From Alloacidobacterium dinghuense (GTDB taxonomy: Bacteria > Acidobacteriota > Terriglobia > Terriglobales > Acidobacteriaceae): a stretch of DNA of 64,000 nucleotides. Positions 15,164 through 23,691 of this stretch are shown here, piece by piece; the first letter of the stretch is position 1; each line of letters opens with the position of its first letter. The position numbers and the translations under genes are program-made. The notes under the pieces are model-generated. The model was not told the origin of the DNA. It did no database searches and saw only the letters and a program-made list of their open reading frames with translations. Location: contig NZ_CP060394.1 in the NCBI RefSeq assembly GCF_014274465.1, positions 868,001 through 932,000 on the forward strand. The letters are read 5' to 3'.

Positions 15164-17632
15164 ATGCTGAAAAAGCTGCGGCCTGCTGGCCGTCTCGCCC
15201 TGTTTTCTGTCTCCCTGTTGCTGGCTGCTTTACCGTTACGCGCTGTGGTTGTCACCGGGCGCGTTACCGATCCGCTAGGGCAGCCGATTGCCAATGCAAA
15301 CATATCGCTGATTCAGAATGGCAAAGTTATTATCGCCGGGAAAACGAACAGTGATGGAAGCTATCAGCTTTCGAACCCGGTGACCGGACGCTTTTATGTG
15401 CTGGCAGGTGGGCAGTCGTTTCGCCAACTGACGACGGAGAGCTTTTATGGAGGCTCGCTTGAAGCGGTGGAACAAAACATTGTGCTCGAGCCGGAGTGGG
15501 TGCGGCAATCGATTGTGGTGACGGCGACGGGCACTCCGCTGCCGCAGGCACAATTGAGCGCGTCGATCACGACGCTGAACAAGACAGACTTTATCAATCG
15601 CGCGGACCTCGTGGATGCGATGCGGCAAGTGGCCGGCGTGAATGTGGTGCAGACAGGGCAGCGCGGCGGGCTGACGAGCATCTTTGTGCGCGGCGGGAAT
15701 TCGGATTCGAACAAGATTCTGTTTGACAGCGTGCCGATTGAAGACATCGGCGGGCGGTTCGATCTTTCCACGATTGCGTCGACCGGTGTGCAGAGTGCCG
15801 AGGCGTATCGCGGGCCGAACTCGGTGCTGTATGGATCGGACGCTGCTGCGGGCGTGATCGGCTTCAGCACGCCGCGTGGCTCGACTCCGTTTCCTTCGCT
15901 CCTGTATGAGGGCGATGCGGGGAATTTCGGGACGTATCGGAATGAAGTGCAGCTGGGCGGGACGCATCGGGCGTTCGACTATTACGGCGCCTTTGGTGAC
16001 CTGCAGACGCAGAATTCGATTCCAGACAGTGAGTATCACAATATCAACGAGAGTATGAATCTCGGGTACGCCTTGTCGGGTGCGACGACGCTGCGCGTGA
16101 GCGCGCGCAATGCGGATATTGCGACCGGGCTACCGAATGCGTACCAGTTCTACCAGATTGCGAATGATGCGAAGCAATCGGACCAGGATATTTTTCTCGC
16201 GGGGACGATCGATCATGACTTTTCGGATCGCTGGCATGCGCTGGCGCGTTATGGATTAGCGCGCAAGCGGGAGGAGTCGACACAGTGGTCGCCGACGGGG
16301 ATCTATGAGCCGGATGAGGGGATTTATCTTGGCAATCCGGTAACGATTACAGGCGCGAATGGATACGCGGTGAGCGGGCAGGCGATTCTGAATTACGCCG
16401 GGACGTATCCGGTGACTTCGGAACTGGTGTCGAACCGCGACAACATCTACGCGCAGATGGATTATCAGGTCACGCCGCATTTGCTGGGGATTGCGGGGTT
16501 CCGCTATGAGAATGAGCGCGGGGCGGATCGCTATCCAGGTTTTGTGAATGACACGCTGGTGCGCGCGAACTATGACTACATGCTGCAGGTTGGCGGCGAC
16601 TTCAGAAGCAGGCTGTTTTATTCGCTCGGTGGTGGCATTGAGAAGAACGGGCTGTATGGCACGGAGGGCACGCCACGCGTGGGGCTCTCGTACTATGCGG
16701 TGCGTCCGGGAGCTGGGCATTTTCACGGCACGAAGCTGAACTTCAACTTTGCGGAGGGCGTAAAGGAGCCGACGATTACGGATCAGTTCGACTCGCTGTA
16801 TCAATTCCTTTACTCGTATGGCGGACAGCAGGCGGCGCAGCAATATGGTATCCAGCCGATTGGGGCGGAGCATTCGCGCAGCTATGACGGCGGGGTAGAG
16901 CAGAGCTTTTTCAGCGAGCGCCTGCTGATGCGCGTGACGTATTTCCACAATCAGTTCAACAACCAGATTGAGTCGGTGCCTCCTGCGGCGCTGACTCAGT
17001 TGCTGCCGAACCTTCCTCCGGAGCAGGTGCAGCAGTTGATTACGCTGCTGAATACGTCGTTTGTTTCGCCGACGCTGAACTCGCTGGATTTTCGCGCGCA
17101 GGGAATTGAGAGCGAGGCGCAGTTCGGGATTGGGCGGGATATTTTTCTGCGGGGCGGATACACGTATCTGGATTCCGTGGTGCAGAATTCGTTTTCATCG
17201 GACGCGCTGAATCCGACGTACAACACGGAGTCGTCGTTCCCGAATGTTCCGATTGGTGTGTTTTCGCCGTTGCGCGGGGCGCGGCCTTTCCGGCGTCCTC
17301 CGCATACCGGATTTATTACAGTGACCTATACAGGGAAGCAGTGGACTGTGGTGGGGAATGCGGCATTTTCCAGCCGCAGCGATGACTCGACGTTTCTCGG
17401 CTTCAGCGATGCAAACTTTGGGAACTCGCTGCTGCTGCCGAACCGGAATCTGGATTTTGGATTTGCGAAGCTGGGTGTGGGCGCGGTGTATCAGTTGAAA
17501 AAGTGGATCGCGATCTACACACAATTGGAGAATGGGACCAGCAATCAGCATATCGGGCCGATTGGATATCCTTCGCTGCCATTTAACTACCGTACGGGGC
17601 TGCGTTTCACGTTGGGGAAGGAAGTGAAGTAG
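15164..17632 (+). CDS. TonB-dependent outer-membrane receptor, likely cobalamin/corrinoid uptake
   Basis: An 822-residue outer-membrane transporter. The ATG at 15164 follows GAAGGAGA and opens a signal peptide (LALFSVSLLLAALPLRA); the open frame runs further back into the riboswitch and is not used. A carboxypeptidase-regulatory-like domain spans about residues 26-105 (VTGRVTDPLGQPIANANISL). The plug follows (LVDAMRQVAGVNVVQTGQRG, SIFVRGGNSDSNKILFDSVP, RGPNSVLYGSDAAAGVI), then a barrel ending in YRTGLRFTLG. The cobalamin riboswitch immediately upstream makes B12 or another corrinoid the likely cargo, a role like BtuB. A TonB box is not obvious. No binding protein or ABC genes lie beside it. 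Confidence 0.88.
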   Translation: MLKKLRPAGRLALFSVSLLLAALPLRAVVVTGRVTDPLGQPIANANISLIQNGKVIIAGKTNSDGSYQLSNPVTGRFYVLAGGQSFRQLTTESFYGGSLEAVEQNIVLEPEWVRQSIVVTATGTPLPQAQLSASITTLNKTDFINRADLVDAMRQVAGVNVVQTGQRGGLTSIFVRGGNSDSNKILFDSVPIEDIGGRFDLSTIASTGVQSAEAYRGPNSVLYGSDAAAGVIGFSTPRGSTPFPSLLYEGDAGNFGTYRNEVQLGGTHRAFDYYGAFGDLQTQNSIPDSEYHNINESMNLGYALSGATTLRVSARNADIATGLPNAYQFYQIANDAKQSDQDIFLAGTIDHDFSDRWHALARYGLARKREESTQWSPTGIYEPDEGIYLGNPVTITGANGYAVSGQAILNYAGTYPVTSELVSNRDNIYAQMDYQVTPHLLGIAGFRYENERGADRYPGFVNDTLVRANYDYMLQVGGDFRSRLFYSLGGGIEKNGLYGTEGTPRVGLSYYAVRPGAGHFHGTKLNFNFAEGVKEPTITDQFDSLYQFLYSYGGQQAAQQYGIQPIGAEHSRSYDGGVEQSFFSERLLMRVTYFHNQFNNQIESVPPAALTQLLPNLPPEQVQQLITLLNTSFVSPTLNSLDFRAQGIESEAQFGIGRDIFLRGGYTYLDSVVQNSFSSDALNPTYNTESSFPNVPIGVFSPLRGARPFRRPPHTGFITVTYTGKQWTVVGNAAFSSRSDDSTFLGFSDANFGNSLLLPNRNLDFGFAKLGVGAVYQLKKWIAIYTQLENGTSNQHIGPIGYPSLPFNYRTGLRFTLGKEVK

Positions 17633-17727
17633 GCTGAGCGTTGAACGGGAGAGGGGAATTTGGTTGATTCCTCTCCCCCAGCGACGCTTAGGGTTCCTCA
17701 GTAAAACGACGCTGTGGCTGAGTTGAC

Positions 17728-18705
17728 TCATTCCTTGCCGTCGGCCTTGCTCTTGGCCTTCGCGCATTCTTCCGGCATATTCTTCAGTGTTGGTTCCAAA
17801 GCTGGCCAATACTGACTGTCTTTAAGCATTACGCAGAACTCTTCGAGCGACGCATTATCTCCTGTTAGTGCGTCCGGGTTAGCTTCGCGCACGAACTTCC
17901 AAGCCAACTCAGAGTGCCCCGTATAGATGAAGTCGAGGACCGTATCCCATAACGTTACTCCCAGCGCTCCACGCCTTTCGCCATCCTCCTTCAGCGCGTC
18001 ATCAACGTCTTTTAGTGCTGCTTTCCATTGCTGAGGAGTCGGGGTTGGGTAGCGCATTTTATCCAGGTCCAGCCGGAACCTCTCTCCATCCCACCTGAGA
18101 ATTACCTTGTGGCTAACGGATGACGCAAATGAGGCTGGCCAGTAGGACCAGATATCATTCGTTATGTAATAGTAGCCATGATCTGAATTCAACTTTTCAA
18201 AATGGGCAAGGTCGCTATCCCCATCCTTAATGGTAGCGAGAAGACGAAGCTTCGGCTCCAGTTCAAATATGTAGTGATTGAAGCAGCAATGTGCTCCCCC
18301 AGACCATGAGGTCACAATCATGTCAGGCCGCCCATCTCCGGTCAGATCTTCGCCATTTGAAATTCGGGGTATTTTGAACTGAGTGTTGCCGGGTTGACCA
18401 AGATAGTACTGCTCGGCAGCATCGGCCATGCGATAAACAACGTTGCCGTTGCGGTAAATCCGCAAACAGGCAGGATCATCGTCGGGGTTGGTCGCCTCGT
18501 AGGTCCTAAATACGTATCCGCGTACAGTAACGCTTCCGGTCAAGCGGATTCGCGTGCATAACTTCGAGTTATCAGCCTGTGCAATTGCGGCCGTCGAAAA
18601 GATGATCCAAAATAACTTAAAAACTAACCAGTGCAGGTGAACGAGTTTTCTACGATCTCCAAGGATGCTTATGAGGAATGATGACAAGGAATGCTGGTCT
18701 CCCAT
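17728..18705 (-). CDS. Secreted protein with FG-GAP-like calcium loop
   Basis: A 325-residue exported protein. About 27 residues precede the hydrophobic signal FKLFWIIFSTAAIAQA, so a later start is possible though no other ATG is available. The segment ISNGEDLTGDGRPDMIVTSW is an FG-GAP/VCBS-type calcium loop, followed by SGGAHCCFNHYIFEL, a motif seen in secreted bacterial proteins of unknown role. The C-terminal part is helical and charged. Convergent to the TonB receptor gene. Function unknown. Confidence 0.65.
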   Translation of the reverse strand: MGDQHSLSSFLISILGDRRKLVHLHWLVFKLFWIIFSTAAIAQADNSKLCTRIRLTGSVTVRGYVFRTYEATNPDDDPACLRIYRNGNVVYRMADAAEQYYLGQPGNTQFKIPRISNGEDLTGDGRPDMIVTSWSGGAHCCFNHYIFELEPKLRLLATIKDGDSDLAHFEKLNSDHGYYYITNDIWSYWPASFASSVSHKVILRWDGERFRLDLDKMRYPTPTPQQWKAALKDVDDALKEDGERRGALGVTLWDTVLDFIYTGHSELAWKFVREANPDALTGDNASLEEFCVMLKDSQYWPALEPTLKNMPEECAKAKSKADGKE

Positions 18706-18823
18706 GTCATTCTACGCATCGGAGACAGATCGGTTAGCGGTTATCGGCATGCCTGAGTACGACCGACAAACGTTCTTAGTCTGTAGGTTTCCCGGGGGCG
18801 GTGAAAATGCTTACAATCTAGAC

Positions 18824-19315
18824 ATGGATTTCGTATTGTCCCGAGGGTTGCTGTTCCGCAAGACCGCTGTTCTGTCGCTCTGTTTGTTTCCGCTTCTGCT
18901 GTCAGCGCAGGATGTAAAGCGCGGGCGCAAATACGTGGCTCCGCCGCCGACGTGCAAGGTAACGGTGACCGTCACCAAGGCCACCACCGGGAAACCGGTG
19001 GAGAATGCCGGCGTCATCTTTCATCCGATCAAGAATGGCAAGGATGAAGGCAACATGGAACTGAAGACCAACGAAGAGGGCAAGGCGGTTCTGGACGTGA
19101 TTCCGGTCGGGGATACCGTTCGCCTGCAGATTATTGCCAATGGGTATCAGACCTATGGAGCAGATTACCAGCTTGATGCTTCTTCGAAAGACATTGACGT
19201 AAAGCTGCTGCGGCCCGGGAAGCAGTACTCCATCTACGAGAAGCACGATGGCTCGCAGCTTGGCGGCCAGGATGAGACGGCAAAACCGTCAGATCAGCCT
19301 GCTCAGCCTCACTAA
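18824..19315 (+). CDS. Secreted carboxypeptidase-regulatory-like domain protein
   Basis: A 163-residue protein; the frame opens earlier, but the ATG at 18824 begins a signal sequence (LLFRKTAVLSLCLFPLLLSA) and matches the expected mature start. The mature part carries one beta-sandwich of the carboxypeptidase-regulatory/PEGA kind: CKVTVTVTKATTGKPVENAG, GKAVLDVIPVGDTVRLQIIA, NGYQTYGADY. The C-terminus is polar. Such domains bind or present surface structures; the specific role is unknown. The gene starts close to, and divergent from, the FG-GAP protein gene. Confidence 0.7.
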   Translation: MDFVLSRGLLFRKTAVLSLCLFPLLLSAQDVKRGRKYVAPPPTCKVTVTVTKATTGKPVENAGVIFHPIKNGKDEGNMELKTNEEGKAVLDVIPVGDTVRLQIIANGYQTYGADYQLDASSKDIDVKLLRPGKQYSIYEKHDGSQLGGQDETAKPSDQPAQPH

Positions 19316-19352
19316 GACGTCGGCTAGTTCAGATTATGATTCGGTGATGGGG

Positions 19353-20042
19353 CTACTCGCCCTGGTCGGAGCGCAGTGTCGTAATCTGCACGCGGCCCTC
19401 GCATACGGTGAGCGGGTGATTTACGGAAAAGCTTTCGGTTGCGCCGGGTGCGGTTACGCTGATACGCGAAACGACCGGGCAGTCCTGTCCGGTAGACCAG
19501 CCGATCTGAAACCATGCTTCGCCTTTGGGAGCAATCGTGACCTGGGCGTCGGGTTTTGCGGCTGACGTTTGCATGGGGCCTTGCGAGAGTCGCGCGCTGA
19601 TCGATGATTCAGAGACGCGATCGACGACGAGGTTTGCCACCGGAGTTCCTGTTTTATCGAGCAGTGAAATGGTGGGGTAGCCGCCGATATGGCATGGCGT
19701 GATGCCTTCGTTATCAAAAGCAAGCTTAACGGCGCGGTAATTGCCGTTCACCGCCGCGGCGATTTCCGTGACCGCGAGGTCTTTGCTTTCGCATGGACCA
19801 GATGCGGTTGTTGTCGTTTCGGAACGCTTGACAAGCTGGGGACTGCCGGCTGCCATCAAGTATGGTGCATTGGGATTGGTGCCGCCATGTGCGCGCGGAT
19901 TGTCTTCATCGAGAAGAACAGGAGCCCCGCCCTTGAGAGATGAGGTATGTGTGGAATGCGCGCAGCTTTCCAGCAACGACCCGATGATCATAAGGCTGCC
20001 AGCCAGAACAATCGGGGCGATACGCGACAATGGGGGAGCCAT
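19353..20042 (-). CDS. Exported DUF4232 domain protein, possible lipoprotein
   Basis: A 229-residue protein. Of several possible starts, the ATG at 20042 places a signal sequence (RIAPIVLAGSLMIIGSLLES) directly before a cysteine, consistent with lipid attachment though the lipobox is imperfect. The mature domain has the DUF4232 pattern: NGNYRAVKLAFDNEGITPCH, IGGYPTISLLDKTGTPV, then IAPKGEAWFQIGWS and a late cysteine. DUF4232 proteins are exported beta-sandwich proteins of unknown function. Convergent to the preceding gene. Confidence 0.7.
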   Translation of the reverse strand: MAPPLSRIAPIVLAGSLMIIGSLLESCAHSTHTSSLKGGAPVLLDEDNPRAHGGTNPNAPYLMAAGSPQLVKRSETTTTASGPCESKDLAVTEIAAAVNGNYRAVKLAFDNEGITPCHIGGYPTISLLDKTGTPVANLVVDRVSESSISARLSQGPMQTSAAKPDAQVTIAPKGEAWFQIGWSTGQDCPVVSRISVTAPGATESFSVNHPLTVCEGRVQITTLRSDQGE

Positions 20043-20161
20043 ATGCAGCCTCAAGGTAACCAATGAGATGACATCTGCACCGGATAGGTTGCAGGGGCCA
20101 TCGGAATTTGTCGCGCGCGCCTCGTTCTTGCGGGTGCACACTGACAGGTAAAATCAAATCT

Positions 20162-20887
20162 ATGGATAGTTTACAGGGCCGAGTAGCACTTGTCACAGGC
20201 GCGGCCAAGCGCATCGGGCGCATCCTTGCATTGACGCTGGCGGGCTCAGGAGCAAATGTCGCGATTACGTATCGCGATTCTGAGACCGAGGCGGAAAATA
20301 CGGTTAAAGAATTGAAGGCTTTCGGCAGAGATGCGCACGCGGTTCGTTGCGATGTGCGCGATCCAGCCTGTGTTGAAGGCGCGGTTGCCGCGGTTGCGAA
20401 GCATTTTGGTCAGTTGGATCTACTGGTGAACAATGCAGGTGTTTTCGAGACGGCGGTTCTGGAACAGATCAGCATTGCGCAGTGGGATGCGATGTTCGAG
20501 ACGAACACGCGCGGCCCGTTTCTGATGGCGAAAGCTGCGCACCCGCACTTGAAGGCGGCGCGCGGGCGCATTATCAACATCGGTTCGCTAGGCGGGCTGC
20601 ATCCTTGGCCTACGCATGGACACTACTGTACATCGAAGGCTGCACTGCACATGCTGACGCAGACGATGTCGAAGGCATTCGCGCCGGAGATCAGCGTGAA
20701 CTGCGTTGCGCCCGGGATGATTGTGAATGGCGAGGTTGCAGAGGATTACGAGCACTTTGCCAAGAAGACGCCGATGAAACGGAATGGCACACCGGAAGAT
20801 GTGGCGGCGGCGGTGATGTTCTTTGCAACGGGGCCGCATTTTATTACCGGTCAGATTTTGAGTGTGGATGGCGGGTTGGGGTTGTAG
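20162..20887 (+). CDS. Short-chain dehydrogenase/reductase
   Basis: A 241-residue SDR enzyme. The ATG at 20162 (MDSLQGRVALVTGAAKRIGR) places the nucleotide-binding TGAAKRIG motif at the usual distance from the N-terminus. NNAGVFE, the catalytic Ser in IGSLGG, and YCTSKAALHM (Tyr and Lys of YxxxK) are all present, and the chain ends with the GQILSVDGGLG motif of classical SDRs. It would reduce a carbonyl or oxidise an alcohol with NAD(P)(H); FabG-like or pteridine-reductase-like activity is possible. No pathway partner lies next to it. Confidence 0.85.
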   Translation: MDSLQGRVALVTGAAKRIGRILALTLAGSGANVAITYRDSETEAENTVKELKAFGRDAHAVRCDVRDPACVEGAVAAVAKHFGQLDLLVNNAGVFETAVLEQISIAQWDAMFETNTRGPFLMAKAAHPHLKAARGRIINIGSLGGLHPWPTHGHYCTSKAALHMLTQTMSKAFAPEISVNCVAPGMIVNGEVAEDYEHFAKKTPMKRNGTPEDVAAAVMFFATGPHFITGQILSVDGGLGL

Positions 20888-20925
20888 CTTTCGTTTCTCG
20901 ATTTACCTCGGCTTATTAAGATTTT

Positions 20926-21075
20926 GCTTTCCCACCCTGACTGCGTCAGGATGGGGCACCCGTTTTCGTGCTGATGTCGAGAAAAAGCGGCCTCGCTTGC
21001 CGCAAGGCTTCGCACGAACATTGTTCGGGCGGGTCCTTCGACTTCGCGGCGCTGCGCTCAGGATGACGTCGCGGT
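20926..21075. repeat. Dispersed hairpin repeat, copy A1, with downstream module
   Basis: Begins GCTTTCCCACCCTGAC, loop TGC, GTCAGGATGGGGCACCC, then TTTTCGTGCT. It is followed by the second module ending CTTCGACTTCG...GCTCAGGATGAC. It fills the gap between the SDR gene and the convergent permease gene. Confidence 0.8.
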
Positions 21076-21124
21076 AGGGATCGGCCCGCTCTCTCCGCTT
21101 AGGATGACATCTCTGAGGCGGTAC

Positions 21125-23677
21125 TCACTCCATGCGTAACGCTTTTACCGGGTCGATGGATGCCGCTCGTTGGGCTGGCAGGATGCTGGCGATGAGGGCG
21201 CAGATTCCTAAAGCGATGACTGATCCTGTGAGTACGAGCGGGTCCCAACTTTTGACCTGATAGAGTTGAGCGGCGATAAGGCGTCCGCAAGCGATGGAGA
21301 TGGGGATGCCGATGGCCAGGCCGATGACGATTTGCAGGAAAGCTCCGCGCAGGACGAGCCTCACTACGTCCTTGCGATTTGCGCCGAGGGCCATGCGTAC
21401 GCCTATCTCGCTGGTGCGGCGTTCGACGGTGTAGGCGGTGACGCCGTAGAGGCCGATGGCGGCAAGCACGAGCGCAAGGATTCCGAAGAGTCCGGTCATC
21501 TGCGCAACGACCCGCTCCTGATCAAAGTTGGCTTCGACCTGTTCCTGCATGCTTTGAATGTTCAGGATGGTCAGATTCGGGTCGACTTCGCTGAAGGCCT
21601 TGCGAATTAAGGGTTCCATGCCAAATTCACTGCCGCGCAGGTGCAGGACGGCGCCCGTGATGTAGTGCGTGCGGTGGTCGAACATCAGCATCAATGGGTT
21701 CTTGTAGTTCACGTATTGCGCCAGCGGCAGGAAAACCATGGAATGTGCAGGACTGCGACTGTCTGTGTATTTTGCATCCCGCACGACGCCTACAATCTCG
21801 TAGCTTGTGCTGTTTTCTGCCAGGTCGAGTCCGAAGTGTTTGCCGATGGGATCCTGATCCTTAAGGAATCGCCGGACAAAGGTTTCATTCACAACGGCAA
21901 CGTTACGCGCAGTGCGCGTGTCCTGCTCGGAAATGCTACGCCCACGCAGGATGGGCTGCCCCATGGTTTCGAGGAAGCCTGGACTCACGCGGTCAATCGA
22001 CGAGTTGGCATTTTCATCCATTTGCGGCGCGCCGTGTCCTTCGAGAACGATGAGTTCGCCCCAGTTATCGATGAACGGCGTGTAGAGCGCGAGGCCGGCA
22101 CTTTTTACGCCGGGCAGATGGGAGAGGCGGTCCTGTAGCTCGCGATAGAGCGCGTCAAGCTGTGGTTCGGAATAGCTTGCCAAGGGTGAATTCATCAGGA
22201 TGCTGAGGCGGCGGTCGGTTTCGAATCCCAGATTCTGATGTTCGAGTTTGCCGAGGCTCCGAGTGAGCAGGCCGGCTCCGGCGAGCAGAACAATGGAGAG
22301 CGCGGCTTGCACGATGACGAGAATCTTTTGCGGAAATGAAGAATGATCCTGGGTGCTACGGTTTGCGCCGCGGAGCGCTTCGGCGGGATCGGCACGCGAG
22401 GTGAGCCATGCGGGTGCTGTGCCGAAGAGAATTCCCGTAAGCAGGGACAGGCCGAAAGCAAAGGCGAGCACGGGCAGCGATGGCGTTGCCGCGATGGGCA
22501 CAGCATGCGAGCTACGGAAGGCAAGCGCCACGATGACCTTTACGCCGCCGTAGGCTACCAGGATTCCGGCGATTCCTCCGAGCACGGAGAGAAGGATGCT
22601 CTCGGTCAGCGATTGGCGAATGAGCCGCCGGCGCGATGCACCGAGCGCAAGACGGACTGACGTCTGTGCGCGGCGGGCGGTGCCGCGGGCCAGGAGCAGG
22701 TTCGCAACATTCGCACAGGCGATGAGTAACACGAGGCTGCAGACGGTGATGAGAATGCGCAGGCTATCACCATAGCTCTGCCGCATCTCGCCCACACCGA
22801 TGCCGGCGGGAGTGATTCTGAGGAACTGTTTTGGCAGGGACTGTTCAACCTGCGGCATGAATTCAGCGGGGTAGCCGCTATCGTGCATCATCCAGTTCCG
22901 GACAAATCCAGTGAGTAGCGCGGAGACGCCGGACATGTCTGCACCCGGTTTGGCGCGGCCAATGACGCGGAGCCAAGCTGAGATGGATTGCTTCAGCAGG
23001 GAATTGCCGCCATTGACCATTGGCTCCTGCTGTAGCGGAAGCCAGATCTCGGGCGGGTTGCTGCGCAGCGTCTCGCCAAAGAAGCCGGGAGGTGCGATGC
23101 CGATGATGGTGAATGGATGGCCTTCTACGATGAAGGTGGAACCGATGACGGATGGATCGGAGCCGTATTCCTGCTGCCATGCGCGATAGCTCAGGACGGC
23201 TACCGGAGCAGCGGTTGGTTGATCGTCAGCGGCGGTGAAGGCGCGTCCGGCAAATGCGCCAAGGCCGAAGGTGGAGAAGTAATTTCCGGTGACGAATTCG
23301 CCGCGCAGAGGCTTTGCCTCGTGATCGCTCTCGCCGCGCCGTACGCTGAATTGCGAAGACATGGACTGAAACGCCGTCATCTGCTCGAACTCGGGCGCGG
23401 AATCCTTGAGGCGCAGATAGAGCGGATAGGAGACCATGCCCCAATCATCCTGCGGGCCGCCCTGTACGCAACAGTTGCTGTTGTTTTCACCGATGCGGTA
23501 GAGGCGGGACGGGTCGACGACCGGCAACGACTTGAGCATGACGGTGTGGATGAGCGAGAAGATGGCGGTGGTGGCTCCGATGCCGAGGGCGAGCGTGAGC
23601 ATCGCGGTCAGCGTGAAGACGGGAGTGAGGCGCATCTGACGGAGCGCATAGGATAAGTCTTGCCGCAGAGTCTGCAT
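21125..23677 (-). CDS. MacB/FtsX-type permease of the acidobacterial duplicated orphan permease (ADOP) group, copy 2
   Basis: An 850-residue inner-membrane protein. It has an N-terminal transmembrane helix (VFTLTAMLTLALGIGATTAI), a large periplasmic MacB-like domain, a central FtsX segment with three helices (NLLLARGTARRAQTSVRLAL, then VLAFAFGLSLLTGILFG), a second periplasmic domain, and a C-terminal FtsX segment (YGVTAYTVERRTSEIGVRMA). It ends 14 bp downstream fashion from a close paralogue on the same strand. No ATP-binding subunit lies beside either gene, which is why this group is called orphan. The substrate is unknown; mechanotransmission or efflux is the usual assumption. Confidence 0.88.
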   Translation of the reverse strand: MQTLRQDLSYALRQMRLTPVFTLTAMLTLALGIGATTAIFSLIHTVMLKSLPVVDPSRLYRIGENNSNCCVQGGPQDDWGMVSYPLYLRLKDSAPEFEQMTAFQSMSSQFSVRRGESDHEAKPLRGEFVTGNYFSTFGLGAFAGRAFTAADDQPTAAPVAVLSYRAWQQEYGSDPSVIGSTFIVEGHPFTIIGIAPPGFFGETLRSNPPEIWLPLQQEPMVNGGNSLLKQSISAWLRVIGRAKPGADMSGVSALLTGFVRNWMMHDSGYPAEFMPQVEQSLPKQFLRITPAGIGVGEMRQSYGDSLRILITVCSLVLLIACANVANLLLARGTARRAQTSVRLALGASRRRLIRQSLTESILLSVLGGIAGILVAYGGVKVIVALAFRSSHAVPIAATPSLPVLAFAFGLSLLTGILFGTAPAWLTSRADPAEALRGANRSTQDHSSFPQKILVIVQAALSIVLLAGAGLLTRSLGKLEHQNLGFETDRRLSILMNSPLASYSEPQLDALYRELQDRLSHLPGVKSAGLALYTPFIDNWGELIVLEGHGAPQMDENANSSIDRVSPGFLETMGQPILRGRSISEQDTRTARNVAVVNETFVRRFLKDQDPIGKHFGLDLAENSTSYEIVGVVRDAKYTDSRSPAHSMVFLPLAQYVNYKNPLMLMFDHRTHYITGAVLHLRGSEFGMEPLIRKAFSEVDPNLTILNIQSMQEQVEANFDQERVVAQMTGLFGILALVLAAIGLYGVTAYTVERRTSEIGVRMALGANRKDVVRLVLRGAFLQIVIGLAIGIPISIACGRLIAAQLYQVKSWDPLVLTGSVIALGICALIASILPAQRAASIDPVKALRME

Positions 23678-23691
23678 CGTAAGTCTCCGTT

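Noticed and set aside
16256-16948. 230-codon minus-strand frame inside the TonB receptor gene
   Set aside because: Arg-rich shadow of the high-GC coding strand; the plus strand encodes a complete receptor.
17648-17690. GGGAGAGGGGAAT...ATTCCTCTCCC hairpin after the TonB receptor gene
   Set aside because: The stem has a bulge and no T run follows, so it was not called a terminator, though it may aid 3' end formation.
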